From an uncultured Eubacteriales bacterium (lineage in GTDB: Bacteria; Bacillota; Clostridia; Peptostreptococcales; Anaerovoracaceae): a DNA stretch of 21,790 bases. The DNA lies in NCBI GenBank assembly GCA_902797405.1, contig CADBSP010000116.1, positions 1 to 21,790 on the forward strand, read 5' to 3'. Positions 1 to 7,206 of this stretch are shown piece after piece. The notes under the pieces were generated by a model. That model was not told where the DNA came from, searched no databases, and saw nothing but the letters and a program-made list of their open reading frames with translations. A program made the translations under genes and the position numbers. The stretch's first letter is position 1, and each line of letters opens with the position of its first letter.

Positions 1-1
1 C

Positions 2-2020
2 AATAGAAAGGAAACTAAAACAAGTCTTAGCAATAATGACAGTAAGGAAGCAAAGTCTGGAAAAAACAAAATAACGAAAAGTAAGAGTATAAAAGAAACT
101 GTGAAGAATGGTGCTTTAAGCAGTGCAAAAAACAAAGCGGTTTCAAGTAGCAAAAATAAAACTAACAGTACAAACAAAACAAATAAACAAATCGATAATA
201 AGACCGGAAATAAAATAAACAGCAAATCAAAAACCACATCAGGCACTAAAACAAATAGCAAAGCAAAAGTCAATGCTAATAATGTGAAATCGAAGTTATC
301 TTCAGCAAAAAAGGCTTTAAATGCGAAAAAGGTTAGAGATAGCGTAAAAAGACAGGTTGCTAAAACTGCTGATAATCTGAAGGTATTTCCGATTGGCGGG
401 TTAAATGAAATAGGGAAGAACATGACCTGCCTGGAGTACAATAATCAGCTTTTGATAATTGATTGCGGAATGTCTTTTCCTGAAGACGATATGTATGGAA
501 TCGATGTGGTAATTCCCGATTTTTCATATCTGGTCAGCAATGCCAAAAACATTGCAGGACTTATTATCACACATGGTCATGAGGATCACATCGGAGGAAT
601 ACCATATCTATTAAAACAATTAAGTATTCCCGTATACGGTACACCAATAACGCTGGGACTGGTAGACAACAAGCTTAAGGAACATGGAATAATAGGAGAT
701 TTAAGAACCTTCCATGCAGGGGATGTTTTCAAAGTAGGGAAGTTCACAGTTGAGGCGATCAGGGTTACACATTCTGTGGCTGATGCAGTTTCATTTTACA
801 TAAAAACTCCTGCAGCCAGCTTATTCCACACCGGAGACTTTAAGATTGACTATACACCCATAGACGGTGAGCCAATGAACTTACAGAGATTCTCAGAAAT
901 TGGTCAGGAGGGTGTAGACATTATGCTCTGCGACAGTACCAATGTGTTAAGACCAGGATTCACCAAGTCAGAGAGAGTGGTAGGTGAAACCCTCGATTCG
1001 ATATTTAGAGAAGCAAAAGGAAGAATAATAATTGCTACTTTCTCTTCAAACGTAAATCGTGTCCAAAAAATCATCGAGCTAACCACCAAATACGGAAGAC
1101 ATTTCTCCGTTTCAGGAAAAAGCATGGAGAAGGTTGTTAATTTGGCTCAGGAATTAGGCTATCTAAAGATTCCGCGCGGTAGTTTCGTTGATTTAACAAA
1201 GGCTGATGATTTCCCTGACAATAAGATGGTTGTTATTACCACAGGAAGCCAGGGGGAACCCATGTCTGCCTTAGCCAGAATGGCGAACGATGAGCATAAG
1301 AATGTCAAGCTAAAAAAGGGCGACATGGTTATTCTTTCTTCCACACCGGTTCCCGGAAACGAAAAAAGTGTATCAAATGTAGTAAACAAACTATATGAGA
1401 AGGAAGTCCAGGTTATATATAACGAGTTGCTGGACATCCATGTTTCAGGACATGCGTGTCAGGAAGAATTAAAGATTATGCATTCCTTGATAAAACCAAA
1501 GTTCTTCATGCCGGCACACGGTGAAACCAGACATTTGGTGGAGCATGGGAAATTGGCCGAATCACTCGGAATGAAGGAAAAGGATATTTTTATACTTTCG
1601 AACGGAGATCAACTTACTGTAACAAAACGCTCTGCCACTATGTTTAAAAATGTTGTTAGTGCAGAAGATATTATGGTAGATGGTTTTGGTATAGGTGATG
1701 TTGGAAACTCAGTTTTAAGAGAGAGAAAGAATCTTTCTACCGGCGGTCTTCTTTTGGTTTCTGCGGTTATAGATTCGTCATATTTAACTCTGGTATCAGG
1801 TCCTGTAGTCGAATCAAAAGGATTCATATATGTAAAAGATGATGATACTTTACTAAAGGAAACCGAAAAGATTGCAGAGAAAATCATAAGTGCCGGATTA
1901 AGCAGTGGGCGCTATGATATTAATGACCTAAAGGATCAGGTAAAAGGCGAGGTCAGAAGATTTATCAATAAGAATATCCATAGGAGTCCTGTAATTATAA
2001 TAAATATAATGGAGTTTTAG
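2..2020 (+). CDS. rnj: Ribonuclease J (5'-truncated by window edge)
   Basis: This is a metallo-beta-lactamase/beta-CASP ribonuclease, acting in RNA decay and maturation as endonuclease and 5'-to-3' exonuclease. Numbering from the GTG at 101, the catalytic core begins near residue 92. It shows the HGHEDH metal motif (158-163), HTGDF (243-247), CDSTN (277-281), TGSQGEP (381-387), HVSGH (447-451) and PAHGE (471-475). The core of about 547 residues matches the usual RNase J length of about 555. Before it lies a Lys/Asn/Ser/Thr-rich, strongly basic and probably disordered extension. The frame has no stop back to base 2. The GTG at 101 has no Shine-Dalgarno sequence and no earlier ATG, GTG or TTG occurs in frame, so the true start is probably outside the window and the extension is at least 120 residues. 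The family call is very secure; the start is unknown. Confidence 0.95.
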   Translation, partial: NRKETKTSLSNNDSKEAKSGKNKITKSKSIKETVKNGALSSAKNKAVSSSKNKTNSTNKTNKQIDNKTGNKINSKSKTTSGTKTNSKAKVNANNVKSKLSSAKKALNAKKVRDSVKRQVAKTADNLKVFPIGGLNEIGKNMTCLEYNNQLLIIDCGMSFPEDDMYGIDVVIPDFSYLVSNAKNIAGLIITHGHEDHIGGIPYLLKQLSIPVYGTPITLGLVDNKLKEHGIIGDLRTFHAGDVFKVGKFTVEAIRVTHSVADAVSFYIKTPAASLFHTGDFKIDYTPIDGEPMNLQRFSEIGQEGVDIMLCDSTNVLRPGFTKSERVVGETLDSIFREAKGRIIIATFSSNVNRVQKIIELTTKYGRHFSVSGKSMEKVVNLAQELGYLKIPRGSFVDLTKADDFPDNKMVVITTGSQGEPMSALARMANDEHKNVKLKKGDMVILSSTPVPGNEKSVSNVVNKLYEKEVQVIYNELLDIHVSGHACQEELKIMHSLIKPKFFMPAHGETRHLVEHGKLAESLGMKEKDIFILSNGDQLTVTKRSATMFKNVVSAEDIMVDGFGIGDVGNSVLRERKNLSTGGLLLVSAVIDSSYLTLVSGPVVESKGFIYVKDDDTLLKETEKIAEKIISAGLSSGRYDINDLKDQVKGEVRRFINKNIHRSPVIIINIMEF

Positions 2021-2078
2021 CCAAAGGTCACAACAAATAGATTGATTAATGGTAATTTTTACTAAATTTTGATTTATT

Positions 2079-2107
2079 TTGACCTGTAAATAGATATTTG
2101 ATATAAT
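2079..2107 (+). promoter_or_regulatory. Sigma-A promoter with extended -10 for efp
   Basis: TTGACC at 2079-2084 matches the -35 consensus at five of six bases. A 17-base spacer leads to a perfect TATAAT at 2102-2107, preceded by TG at 2099-2100, which makes an extended -10 element. Transcription would start near 2114, giving a leader of about 37 bases to the efp start codon. It suggests that efp is expressed independently of the upstream RNase J gene. It is a pattern match only; no start site was measured. Confidence 0.75.
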
Positions 2108-2150
2108 TTAGTGGATGTAAATACACATATTTTTATAAGGAGAATGTATT

Positions 2151-2714
2151 ATGATAACTGCAGGTGATTTTAGAAAAGGCATCACATTTGAGATTGATGG
2201 CGAACCTTATGTAATCCTGGATTTCCAACATGTAAAACCTGGAAAGGGTGCAGCCTTTGTTAGAACAAAGTATAAAAACATTATTACAGGGGCAACCAGA
2301 GAAGAAGCATTCAACCCGAGTGAAAAGTTCGAGAATGCCAGAATTGAAACAAAGACGATGCAATACTTATATAACGATGGCGAGCTTTATTACTTCATGG
2401 ATAAAGATAGCTATGAGCAGATTCCACTAAGCTATGAACAGGTGGAAGATGCTATTAAGTATCTGAGAGAGAATGATGAAGCTACCATTAAGTTCTATAA
2501 GGAAAATGCATTCCAGGTTGAAGCTCCTAATTTTGTAAACCTCACAGTTATTGAGACTGAACCGGGAGTTAAGGGAGATACAGCAACCAACGTAACCAAA
2601 GCTGCTACTGTCGAGACCGGTGCAGTTGTGCAGGTTCCTATATTCATCAACGAGGGTGAGCTTATTCAAATCGATACCAGAAGTGGTGAATATCTGGGTA
2701 GAGCAAAGGAATAA
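2151..2714 (+). CDS. efp: Translation elongation factor P
   Basis: EF-P binds the ribosome between the P and E sites and relieves stalling at consecutive prolines. The 187-residue protein has the family length (about 185) and its three beta-barrel domains. The N-terminal domain carries the loop KPGKGAAFVRTK with Lys32 at the tip, the position that receives the post-translational modification. The KPGKG context is the Bacillus type rather than the E. coli EPGKG type, so a 5-aminopentanol-like modification is more likely than beta-lysyl (inference). The C-terminal domain ends with the conserved DTRSGEYLGRAKE. The start is supported by AAGGAG at 2137-2142, 8 bases before the ATG, and by a strong promoter at 2079-2107. 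It is followed by a perfect hairpin. Confidence 0.97.
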   Translation: MITAGDFRKGITFEIDGEPYVILDFQHVKPGKGAAFVRTKYKNIITGATREEAFNPSEKFENARIETKTMQYLYNDGELYYFMDKDSYEQIPLSYEQVEDAIKYLRENDEATIKFYKENAFQVEAPNFVNLTVIETEPGVKGDTATNVTKAATVETGAVVQVPIFINEGELIQIDTRSGEYLGRAKE

Positions 2715-2741
2715 TAACAACCGAAAAGATATGTTGATTTA

Positions 2742-2767
2742 AGAGGAACGCTTTTTTGCGTTCCTCT
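2742..2767 (+). terminator. Perfect 10-bp hairpin after efp
   Basis: AGAGGAACGC (2742-2751) pairs perfectly with GCGTTCCTCT (2758-2767) around a loop of six T. It lies 27 bases after the efp stop and is the likely end of the efp transcript. The usual T-run does not follow the stem directly; the nearest one is TTTTTT at 2784-2789, 16 bases beyond. It could therefore be a weak terminator, a 3'-end stabiliser, or a structure in the leader of mltG. Confidence 0.55.
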
Positions 2768-2812
2768 ATGGCGTTAAAAAGGGTTTTTTCCTAACCTATA
2801 TAAGGAATAATT

Positions 2813-3871
2813 ATGAAGATAAAAATTGCAATCATTGTAATACTGCTGTTGCTGGTTGGGGCCGGTTTTTTTGGCATGTCATATATAAATGGACTTGACG
2901 AAGCATATAACCCAAACAGCAAGGAAGATGTATTGATAGATATACCTATGGGCTCATCCACTGTTGATATCGGTTCAATATTGGAACAAAACGGAATAAT
3001 AGGTAGTGCATCCAAGTTTAAGCTTTTTTCCAAACTTAATGATTACGATGAAAAATACGTAGCAGGAGTTTATTTATTATCTCCAAGAATGACTGCTACA
3101 GAAATCTGCGATAGGATTGCAAGCGGCGAAACCGCCACCTACAGGTTCACTGTCCCTGAGGGTTTACAGGTAAAAGACATTATAGATATTATCGCGAAAA
3201 CAGGACATGCTGATAAAACAAAATTACAGGAGCTTGTTAATTCAGGTGATTTCTCTGACTATGAATTTATAAGGAATATACCTGAAGGAGCTGATAATCT
3301 GGAAGGTTATCTCTTCCCTGATACTTATACTATTCCTTATGGATATACAGAAGAAGAAATCATAAGGGCGATGCTCAGTAGGTTTGAGGATGTTTATAAT
3401 TCGGAGATTCTTCCTGCATTTAATCAAAAGCGGGATGAACTATCATATTACGGCGTAAATTCTGTTCACGACATTCTATCTATTGCAGCGATTATTGAAG
3501 AAGAGACTCTTTTCCCTGATGATAAACCTATCGTTTCCAGCGTAATCTACAATAGATTGGAAGTAGGAATGAAATTGCAGATGGACCCAACAGTGCTTTA
3601 TGCACTAGGGTATAACAAGGAAGATGTTCTTTATTCAGATTTGGAAATAGAATCGCCATACAATACTTATTACGTAGAAGGTCTTCCAATAGGTCCAATC
3701 TGTTCACCAGGATTGGAATCTATATTAGCAGCCTTAAATCCTGTTGAATCCAACTATTATTACTTTGTCCTCAGTGACAAAGGGGATGGCTCCATAAAGT
3801 ATTCCGAGAACGATTGGGAATTTTACGAGGATAAAGAAGCCTACTACGCATCTAGAGAGGATAACGATTAA
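2813..3871 (+). CDS. mltG: Endolytic peptidoglycan transglycosylase MltG (YceG-like)
   Basis: MltG cleaves nascent glycan strands at the outer face of the cytoplasmic membrane and so sets glycan chain length. The 352-residue protein has a short cytoplasmic N-terminus, one hydrophobic membrane anchor at about residues 4-25, a LysM-like region at about 38-110, and the YceG catalytic domain. Family motifs are LEGYLFPDTY (163-172), the AAIIEEET block with the predicted catalytic Glu229 (aligned with E. coli Glu218), YNRLEVGMKLQMDPT (246-260), and SPYNTY plus GLPIGPICSPG (281-300). The start has AAGGA at 2802-2806. It begins a long tight gene run, with the next gene 2 bases downstream. In Bacillus, mltG also lies near the U32-family genes, which supports the neighbour assignment. 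Confidence 0.94.
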   Translation: MKIKIAIIVILLLLVGAGFFGMSYINGLDEAYNPNSKEDVLIDIPMGSSTVDIGSILEQNGIIGSASKFKLFSKLNDYDEKYVAGVYLLSPRMTATEICDRIASGETATYRFTVPEGLQVKDIIDIIAKTGHADKTKLQELVNSGDFSDYEFIRNIPEGADNLEGYLFPDTYTIPYGYTEEEIIRAMLSRFEDVYNSEILPAFNQKRDELSYYGVNSVHDILSIAAIIEEETLFPDDKPIVSSVIYNRLEVGMKLQMDPTVLYALGYNKEDVLYSDLEIESPYNTYYVEGLPIGPICSPGLESILAALNPVESNYYYFVLSDKGDGSIKYSENDWEFYEDKEAYYASREDND

Positions 3872-3873
3872 AA

Positions 3874-5166
3874 ATGTGCGAGATACCAGAGAAAAAAGTC
3901 GAATTACTTGCGCCTGCCGGAGATTTAGAGAAGCTAAAGATTGCCATTATATATGGTGCCGATGCTGTTTATTTCGGTGGATCCGATTTCAGCCTTAGAG
4001 CAGGAGCAACAGGCTTTACTTTCGATGAAATGGAAGAGGGAATTCATTTTGTTCATGATAATAAAAAGAAATGCTATCTGACACTAAATATCTATGCACA
4101 CAATGAAGATATAGAACCTTTGAGAGAGTATCTAAAAGAACTCAGTAAACTAAATGAGAAGCCTGATGGTATCCTGATATCGGATCCCGGAATAATGATG
4201 ATGGTGAAGGAATATCTGCCTGAGGTTGATATTCATTTATCAACCCAAGCCAATATGACGAATTATGAGACAGCTAAGTTTTGGCGAGAAATGGGTATGA
4301 AAAGACTTGTTCTGGCCAGAGAATTATCATTGGAGGAGATCAAAAGAATCGGTAGAGAACTTCAGAAGGATACTGTTGAAAACAATAAACCCGAGGTTGA
4401 ATTAGAGTCCTTTGTTCATGGCGCTATGTGCATTTCATATTCCGGAAGATGTCTTCTAAGCAACGTTATGACAGGACGCGATTCCAACCGCGGTGCCTGT
4501 GCTCACCCGTGCAGATATAAATATTCTGTCCATTATGCTATCGAAGAAGAAAAGCGTCCCGGTGAGTATTATCCAATAGAGGAGGATTCTCGTGGCACAT
4601 ATATTATGAACTCCAAGGACCTCTGCATGATTGAGCACATTCCAGATTTAATTGATGCTGGGATTTCTTCTCTAAAGATTGAGGGAAGAATGAAGACAAT
4701 CTATTATGTTGCTACTGTAATAGGTGCATACAGGAAGGCCATCGATAGTTATTATGCATATGGAAGCAACAGGCCTAATGAATGGAAGCTGGATCCTGCA
4801 ATATTTGATGAATTAACAAAGGCTAGCCACAGAGAATTCACAACGGGATTCTATTATGGAAAGACGGATCCCGATTCGCAGAATTATGAGACATCTGCAT
4901 ATACAAAGGATTATAGCTTTGTTGGGATAGTAAAGGATGTAGAAAATGATTCCGCCATAGTTGAACAGAGAAACAAATTTTCAAAGGGAGAAACCATCGA
5001 GTTCTTCGGCCCCGATGGTAGATCCTTTGAACAAGTAATTGAAGAAATTAGAGACTATGACTCCAATGAGGAACTCGAATCGGCCCCACATGCCCAGCAG
5101 CTCCTAAGAGTTAAAGTCAAAGAAAATGTATATCCATTCTATATGATGAGAAGAAAGGAAAAATAA
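3874..5166 (+). CDS. trhP: Peptidase U32 family protein, TrhP-like tRNA uridine hydroxylation factor
   Basis: U32 proteins are historically annotated as collagenase-like proteases, but the TrhP group (E. coli YegQ, Bacillus YrrN/YrrO) is needed for prephenate-dependent formation of 5-hydroxyuridine at tRNA position 34. The N-terminal signature ELLAPAGDLEKL with GADAVYFGG (10-36) is intact. Four cysteines typical of the family, probably iron-sulfur ligands, are at 186, 193, 209 and 213 within the CISYSGRC and GACAHPCR motifs. IMNSKDLC (244-251) and SLKIEGRMK (266-274) are also present. The length of 430 residues fits YrrO (about 420). It starts 2 bases after mltG and ends 1 base before the next gene. 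The Bacillus partners yrrM (methyltransferase) and yrrN are not here. The family call is secure; the exact tRNA role is inferred by homology and synteny. Confidence 0.88.
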   Translation: MCEIPEKKVELLAPAGDLEKLKIAIIYGADAVYFGGSDFSLRAGATGFTFDEMEEGIHFVHDNKKKCYLTLNIYAHNEDIEPLREYLKELSKLNEKPDGILISDPGIMMMVKEYLPEVDIHLSTQANMTNYETAKFWREMGMKRLVLARELSLEEIKRIGRELQKDTVENNKPEVELESFVHGAMCISYSGRCLLSNVMTGRDSNRGACAHPCRYKYSVHYAIEEEKRPGEYYPIEEDSRGTYIMNSKDLCMIEHIPDLIDAGISSLKIEGRMKTIYYVATVIGAYRKAIDSYYAYGSNRPNEWKLDPAIFDELTKASHREFTTGFYYGKTDPDSQNYETSAYTKDYSFVGIVKDVENDSAIVEQRNKFSKGETIEFFGPDGRSFEQVIEEIRDYDSNEELESAPHAQQLLRVKVKENVYPFYMMRRKEK

Positions 5167-5167
5167 A

Positions 5168-6460
5168 ATGTCTTCGGACCCCGGAACCATACCTTTATCG
5201 CTTAGTTATGTATTAATTATTTTGATTGTAGTATTAAATGCTCTAATCGTTTTATCAAATACTGCCTTTAGCAGTGTAAATGCCAATCTCCTGATGCAAC
5301 AGCTTGATGATCAGGAGGACGTAAAATCCAAGAGCATTAAATCTATTTTGGAGGGACCTTTTAAGTATAGATTTACAAACAGATTCTATTGCTATCTGCT
5401 TTTAGCGGTAGGATCGATGCTGACTATACGTTTACCTTATGAGGATTGGACTAGCTTAGGGATTTTTGTTTTAATCATGCTGGTGTTTGGCGAATTATTA
5501 CCGAGAAAACTGGGAGTTCAGCATAGTGAAAACATAGTTCAAAAATTTACCGGTTTTCAAAGAATACTAATAATTATTGGAACGCCTTTTGTGATGATTA
5601 TTACTTTTCTGAGTGATATCTTCTTAAAACTCTTTAGGCAGAATACTAAGATTGAGTTTAACAGATACTCTGAAGATGAGGTTATGTCCATTCTGGAAGC
5701 AGGACAGCAAAGCGGCGAAATCAAAGAAGAAGGAAAGAAGATGATTAACAGTATCTTTGAATTCGATGATGAGCTTGCATACGAAATAATGACGCCCAGA
5801 ACAGACGTATTCATGCTTGACATAGACGACGATCCTGCCGAATATGAAGATGAACTGATGAAGCTCAGATATTCCAGAATCCCGGTTTGTGAAGGTGAGA
5901 CGGATAATATAATCGGCATACTACATGTAAAGGACTATCTGATTAAAGCCAGAGAACAGGGCTTCGAAAACGTTGATATAAGAGAGATTCTAAGAAAACC
6001 GTATTTTGTTCCTGAAACAAAAAATATAGATGCGCTATTCTTTGAGCTTCAAAAGGAAAGACAGCATATCGCCGTCCTAATAGATGAATATGGCGGATTC
6101 AGCGGCATTGTAACCATGGAAGACATCATAGAGGAGATAGTTGGTGATATCGACGATGAATTTGATAAAGAAGAATTCGCATTTAAGGAAATAGATGAAA
6201 ACACCTATGTTATTAGCGGAAAATCATATCTGGATGATCTGAATGAAGAACTAGGTATAAATCTGGAATCTGAAAATAGCGAAACCATCGGTGGATTGAT
6301 TATTGAATTACTAGGTGAGATTCCTGTAGATGGAGGAAAGGGTAGAGAGACCACCTTTAGGAATTACAAATTCACTATTTTGTCAGTACAGGAAAGAAGA
6401 ATTGATAAGGTTAAACTAGAGATACTTCCTGAAGAAGAAAGCATGGAAGAAGATGAATAA
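5168..6460 (+). CDS. CNNM/CorC (HlyC) family membrane protein with CBS pair
   Basis: This is a member of the 'hemolysin C/CorC' family, implicated in magnesium (and possibly other cation) export or homeostasis. The 430-residue protein has an N-terminal CNNM (DUF21) membrane domain with hydrophobic segments at about 12-34, 71-88, 98-112 and 131-153, and the family-typical GELLPRKLG at 108-116. Two CBS domains follow at about 205-330, with EIMTPRTDV (206-214), YSRIPV (235-240) and IDEYGGFSGIVTMEDIIEEI (305-324). A CorC_HlyC domain occupies about 340-420. It starts 1 base after the U32 gene and overlaps the next gene by 8 bases, so it is translationally coupled. The substrate cannot be read from the sequence. 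The older hemolysin label is not supported by anything visible. Confidence 0.9.
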   Translation: MSSDPGTIPLSLSYVLIILIVVLNALIVLSNTAFSSVNANLLMQQLDDQEDVKSKSIKSILEGPFKYRFTNRFYCYLLLAVGSMLTIRLPYEDWTSLGIFVLIMLVFGELLPRKLGVQHSENIVQKFTGFQRILIIIGTPFVMIITFLSDIFLKLFRQNTKIEFNRYSEDEVMSILEAGQQSGEIKEEGKKMINSIFEFDDELAYEIMTPRTDVFMLDIDDDPAEYEDELMKLRYSRIPVCEGETDNIIGILHVKDYLIKAREQGFENVDIREILRKPYFVPETKNIDALFFELQKERQHIAVLIDEYGGFSGIVTMEDIIEEIVGDIDDEFDKEEFAFKEIDENTYVISGKSYLDDLNEELGINLESENSETIGGLIIELLGEIPVDGGKGRETTFRNYKFTILSVQERRIDKVKLEILPEEESMEEDE

Positions 6461-6773
6461 AACACCGGATCAAAAAATCTGCGCTCATATTGTAGAATCC
6501 CTAAAAAACTATCCCGGTCTCGTAAAGCTAGACAAGGTAGCTGCCGAGAATGCATTGGACAGATTATCGAAGGATAAAACCATCTTCAATGGTATAAAGA
6601 TAACTAATAAGGAAGATTTGACTATTATCGATGTATATGTTGTTGTGGAATTCGGCACACAAATACCGAAATTCGCATGGGAATTACAAAAGAAAGTTCA
6701 GGAAGAAATCAAAGAATTTTCCGGAAAGGAAATTGACGAAATCAATATTCATATAGAGGGTGTAAGCTTATGA
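6453..6773 (+). CDS. Asp23/Gls24 family protein (YqhY-like)
   Basis: This is a small protein of 106 residues. The whole length matches the Asp23/Gls24 (DUF322) fold, with VESLKNYPGLVKLDK near the N-terminus, a central VDVYVVVEFGTQIP-like strand segment (TIIDVYVVVEFGTQIP, 58-73) and the closing INIHIEGV (97-104). In Bacillus the paralogue YqhY sits between accBC and nusB and has been linked to control of acetyl-CoA carboxylase. Here the nusB linkage is kept, but accB and accC are absent and a CorC-type gene precedes it. The start overlaps the upstream stop by 8 bases, and its stop overlaps the nusB start in an ATGA junction. The function is not certain. Confidence 0.85.
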   Translation: MNKTPDQKICAHIVESLKNYPGLVKLDKVAAENALDRLSKDKTIFNGIKITNKEDLTIIDVYVVVEFGTQIPKFAWELQKKVQEEIKEFSGKEIDEINIHIEGVSL

Positions 6774-7204
6774 ATAGACAAAAAGCAAGGGAATACATGA
6801 TGACAGTTCTATTCCAGATGGATGCATCTGGTGGTTTTGAAATCAATGATATGGATCATTATTTGAAAGAAGCTAAAATAGGTGCAATTAAGGCTGAACA
6901 AAAGCTCGGTAAGCAAAGAGAGTATTGCGAAGAGGTTTATTCACTTGCTTGCAATAAGATAGAAGAAATAGATGCTGCTATTAGCAAATACAGTAGGAAG
7001 TGGAAAATAAGCAGAACTCCTAAAACAGATTTGGCTATAATGCGTCTGGCTGTATTGGAACTATTGTATATTGATGATATCCCGGAATCTGTTTCCATAA
7101 ACGAAGCGGTGGAACTAGCCAAAGCATATTGTGAAGAGAGTTCACCATCATACATAAATGGAATACTAGGTTCACTTGCCAAGGATAATAAAAAGAAGAG
7201 ATAG
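6770..7204 (+). CDS. nusB: Transcription antitermination factor NusB
   Basis: NusB binds boxA RNA together with NusE (ribosomal protein S10) and promotes antitermination in rRNA operons. The 144-residue all-helical protein begins with the typical RQKAREYMMTVLFQMD. It ends with the family signature SVSINEAVELAKAYC then SPSYINGILGSLAK (about 109-138). The central KWKISRTPKTDLAIMRLAVLE block also fits the family. The ATG overlaps the stop of the Asp23-like gene by 4 bases. An AGAGGGTG ribosome binding sequence lies at 6755-6762. It is followed 2 bases later by the TsaD-like gene instead of the folD found in Bacillus. Confidence 0.95.
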   Translation: MNRQKAREYMMTVLFQMDASGGFEINDMDHYLKEAKIGAIKAEQKLGKQREYCEEVYSLACNKIEEIDAAISKYSRKWKISRTPKTDLAIMRLAVLELLYIDDIPESVSINEAVELAKAYCEESSPSYINGILGSLAKDNKKKR

Positions 7205-7206
7205 TT

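Noticed and set aside
101..103. GTG at 101 as the real start of RNase J
   Set aside because: No ribosome binding site precedes it and the same low-complexity coding pattern continues upstream to the window edge, so it is only the first possible start codon in view.
2248..2430. 60-codon open frame in another forward frame within efp
   Set aside because: It is fully inside the conserved efp coding sequence, with no ribosome binding site of its own.
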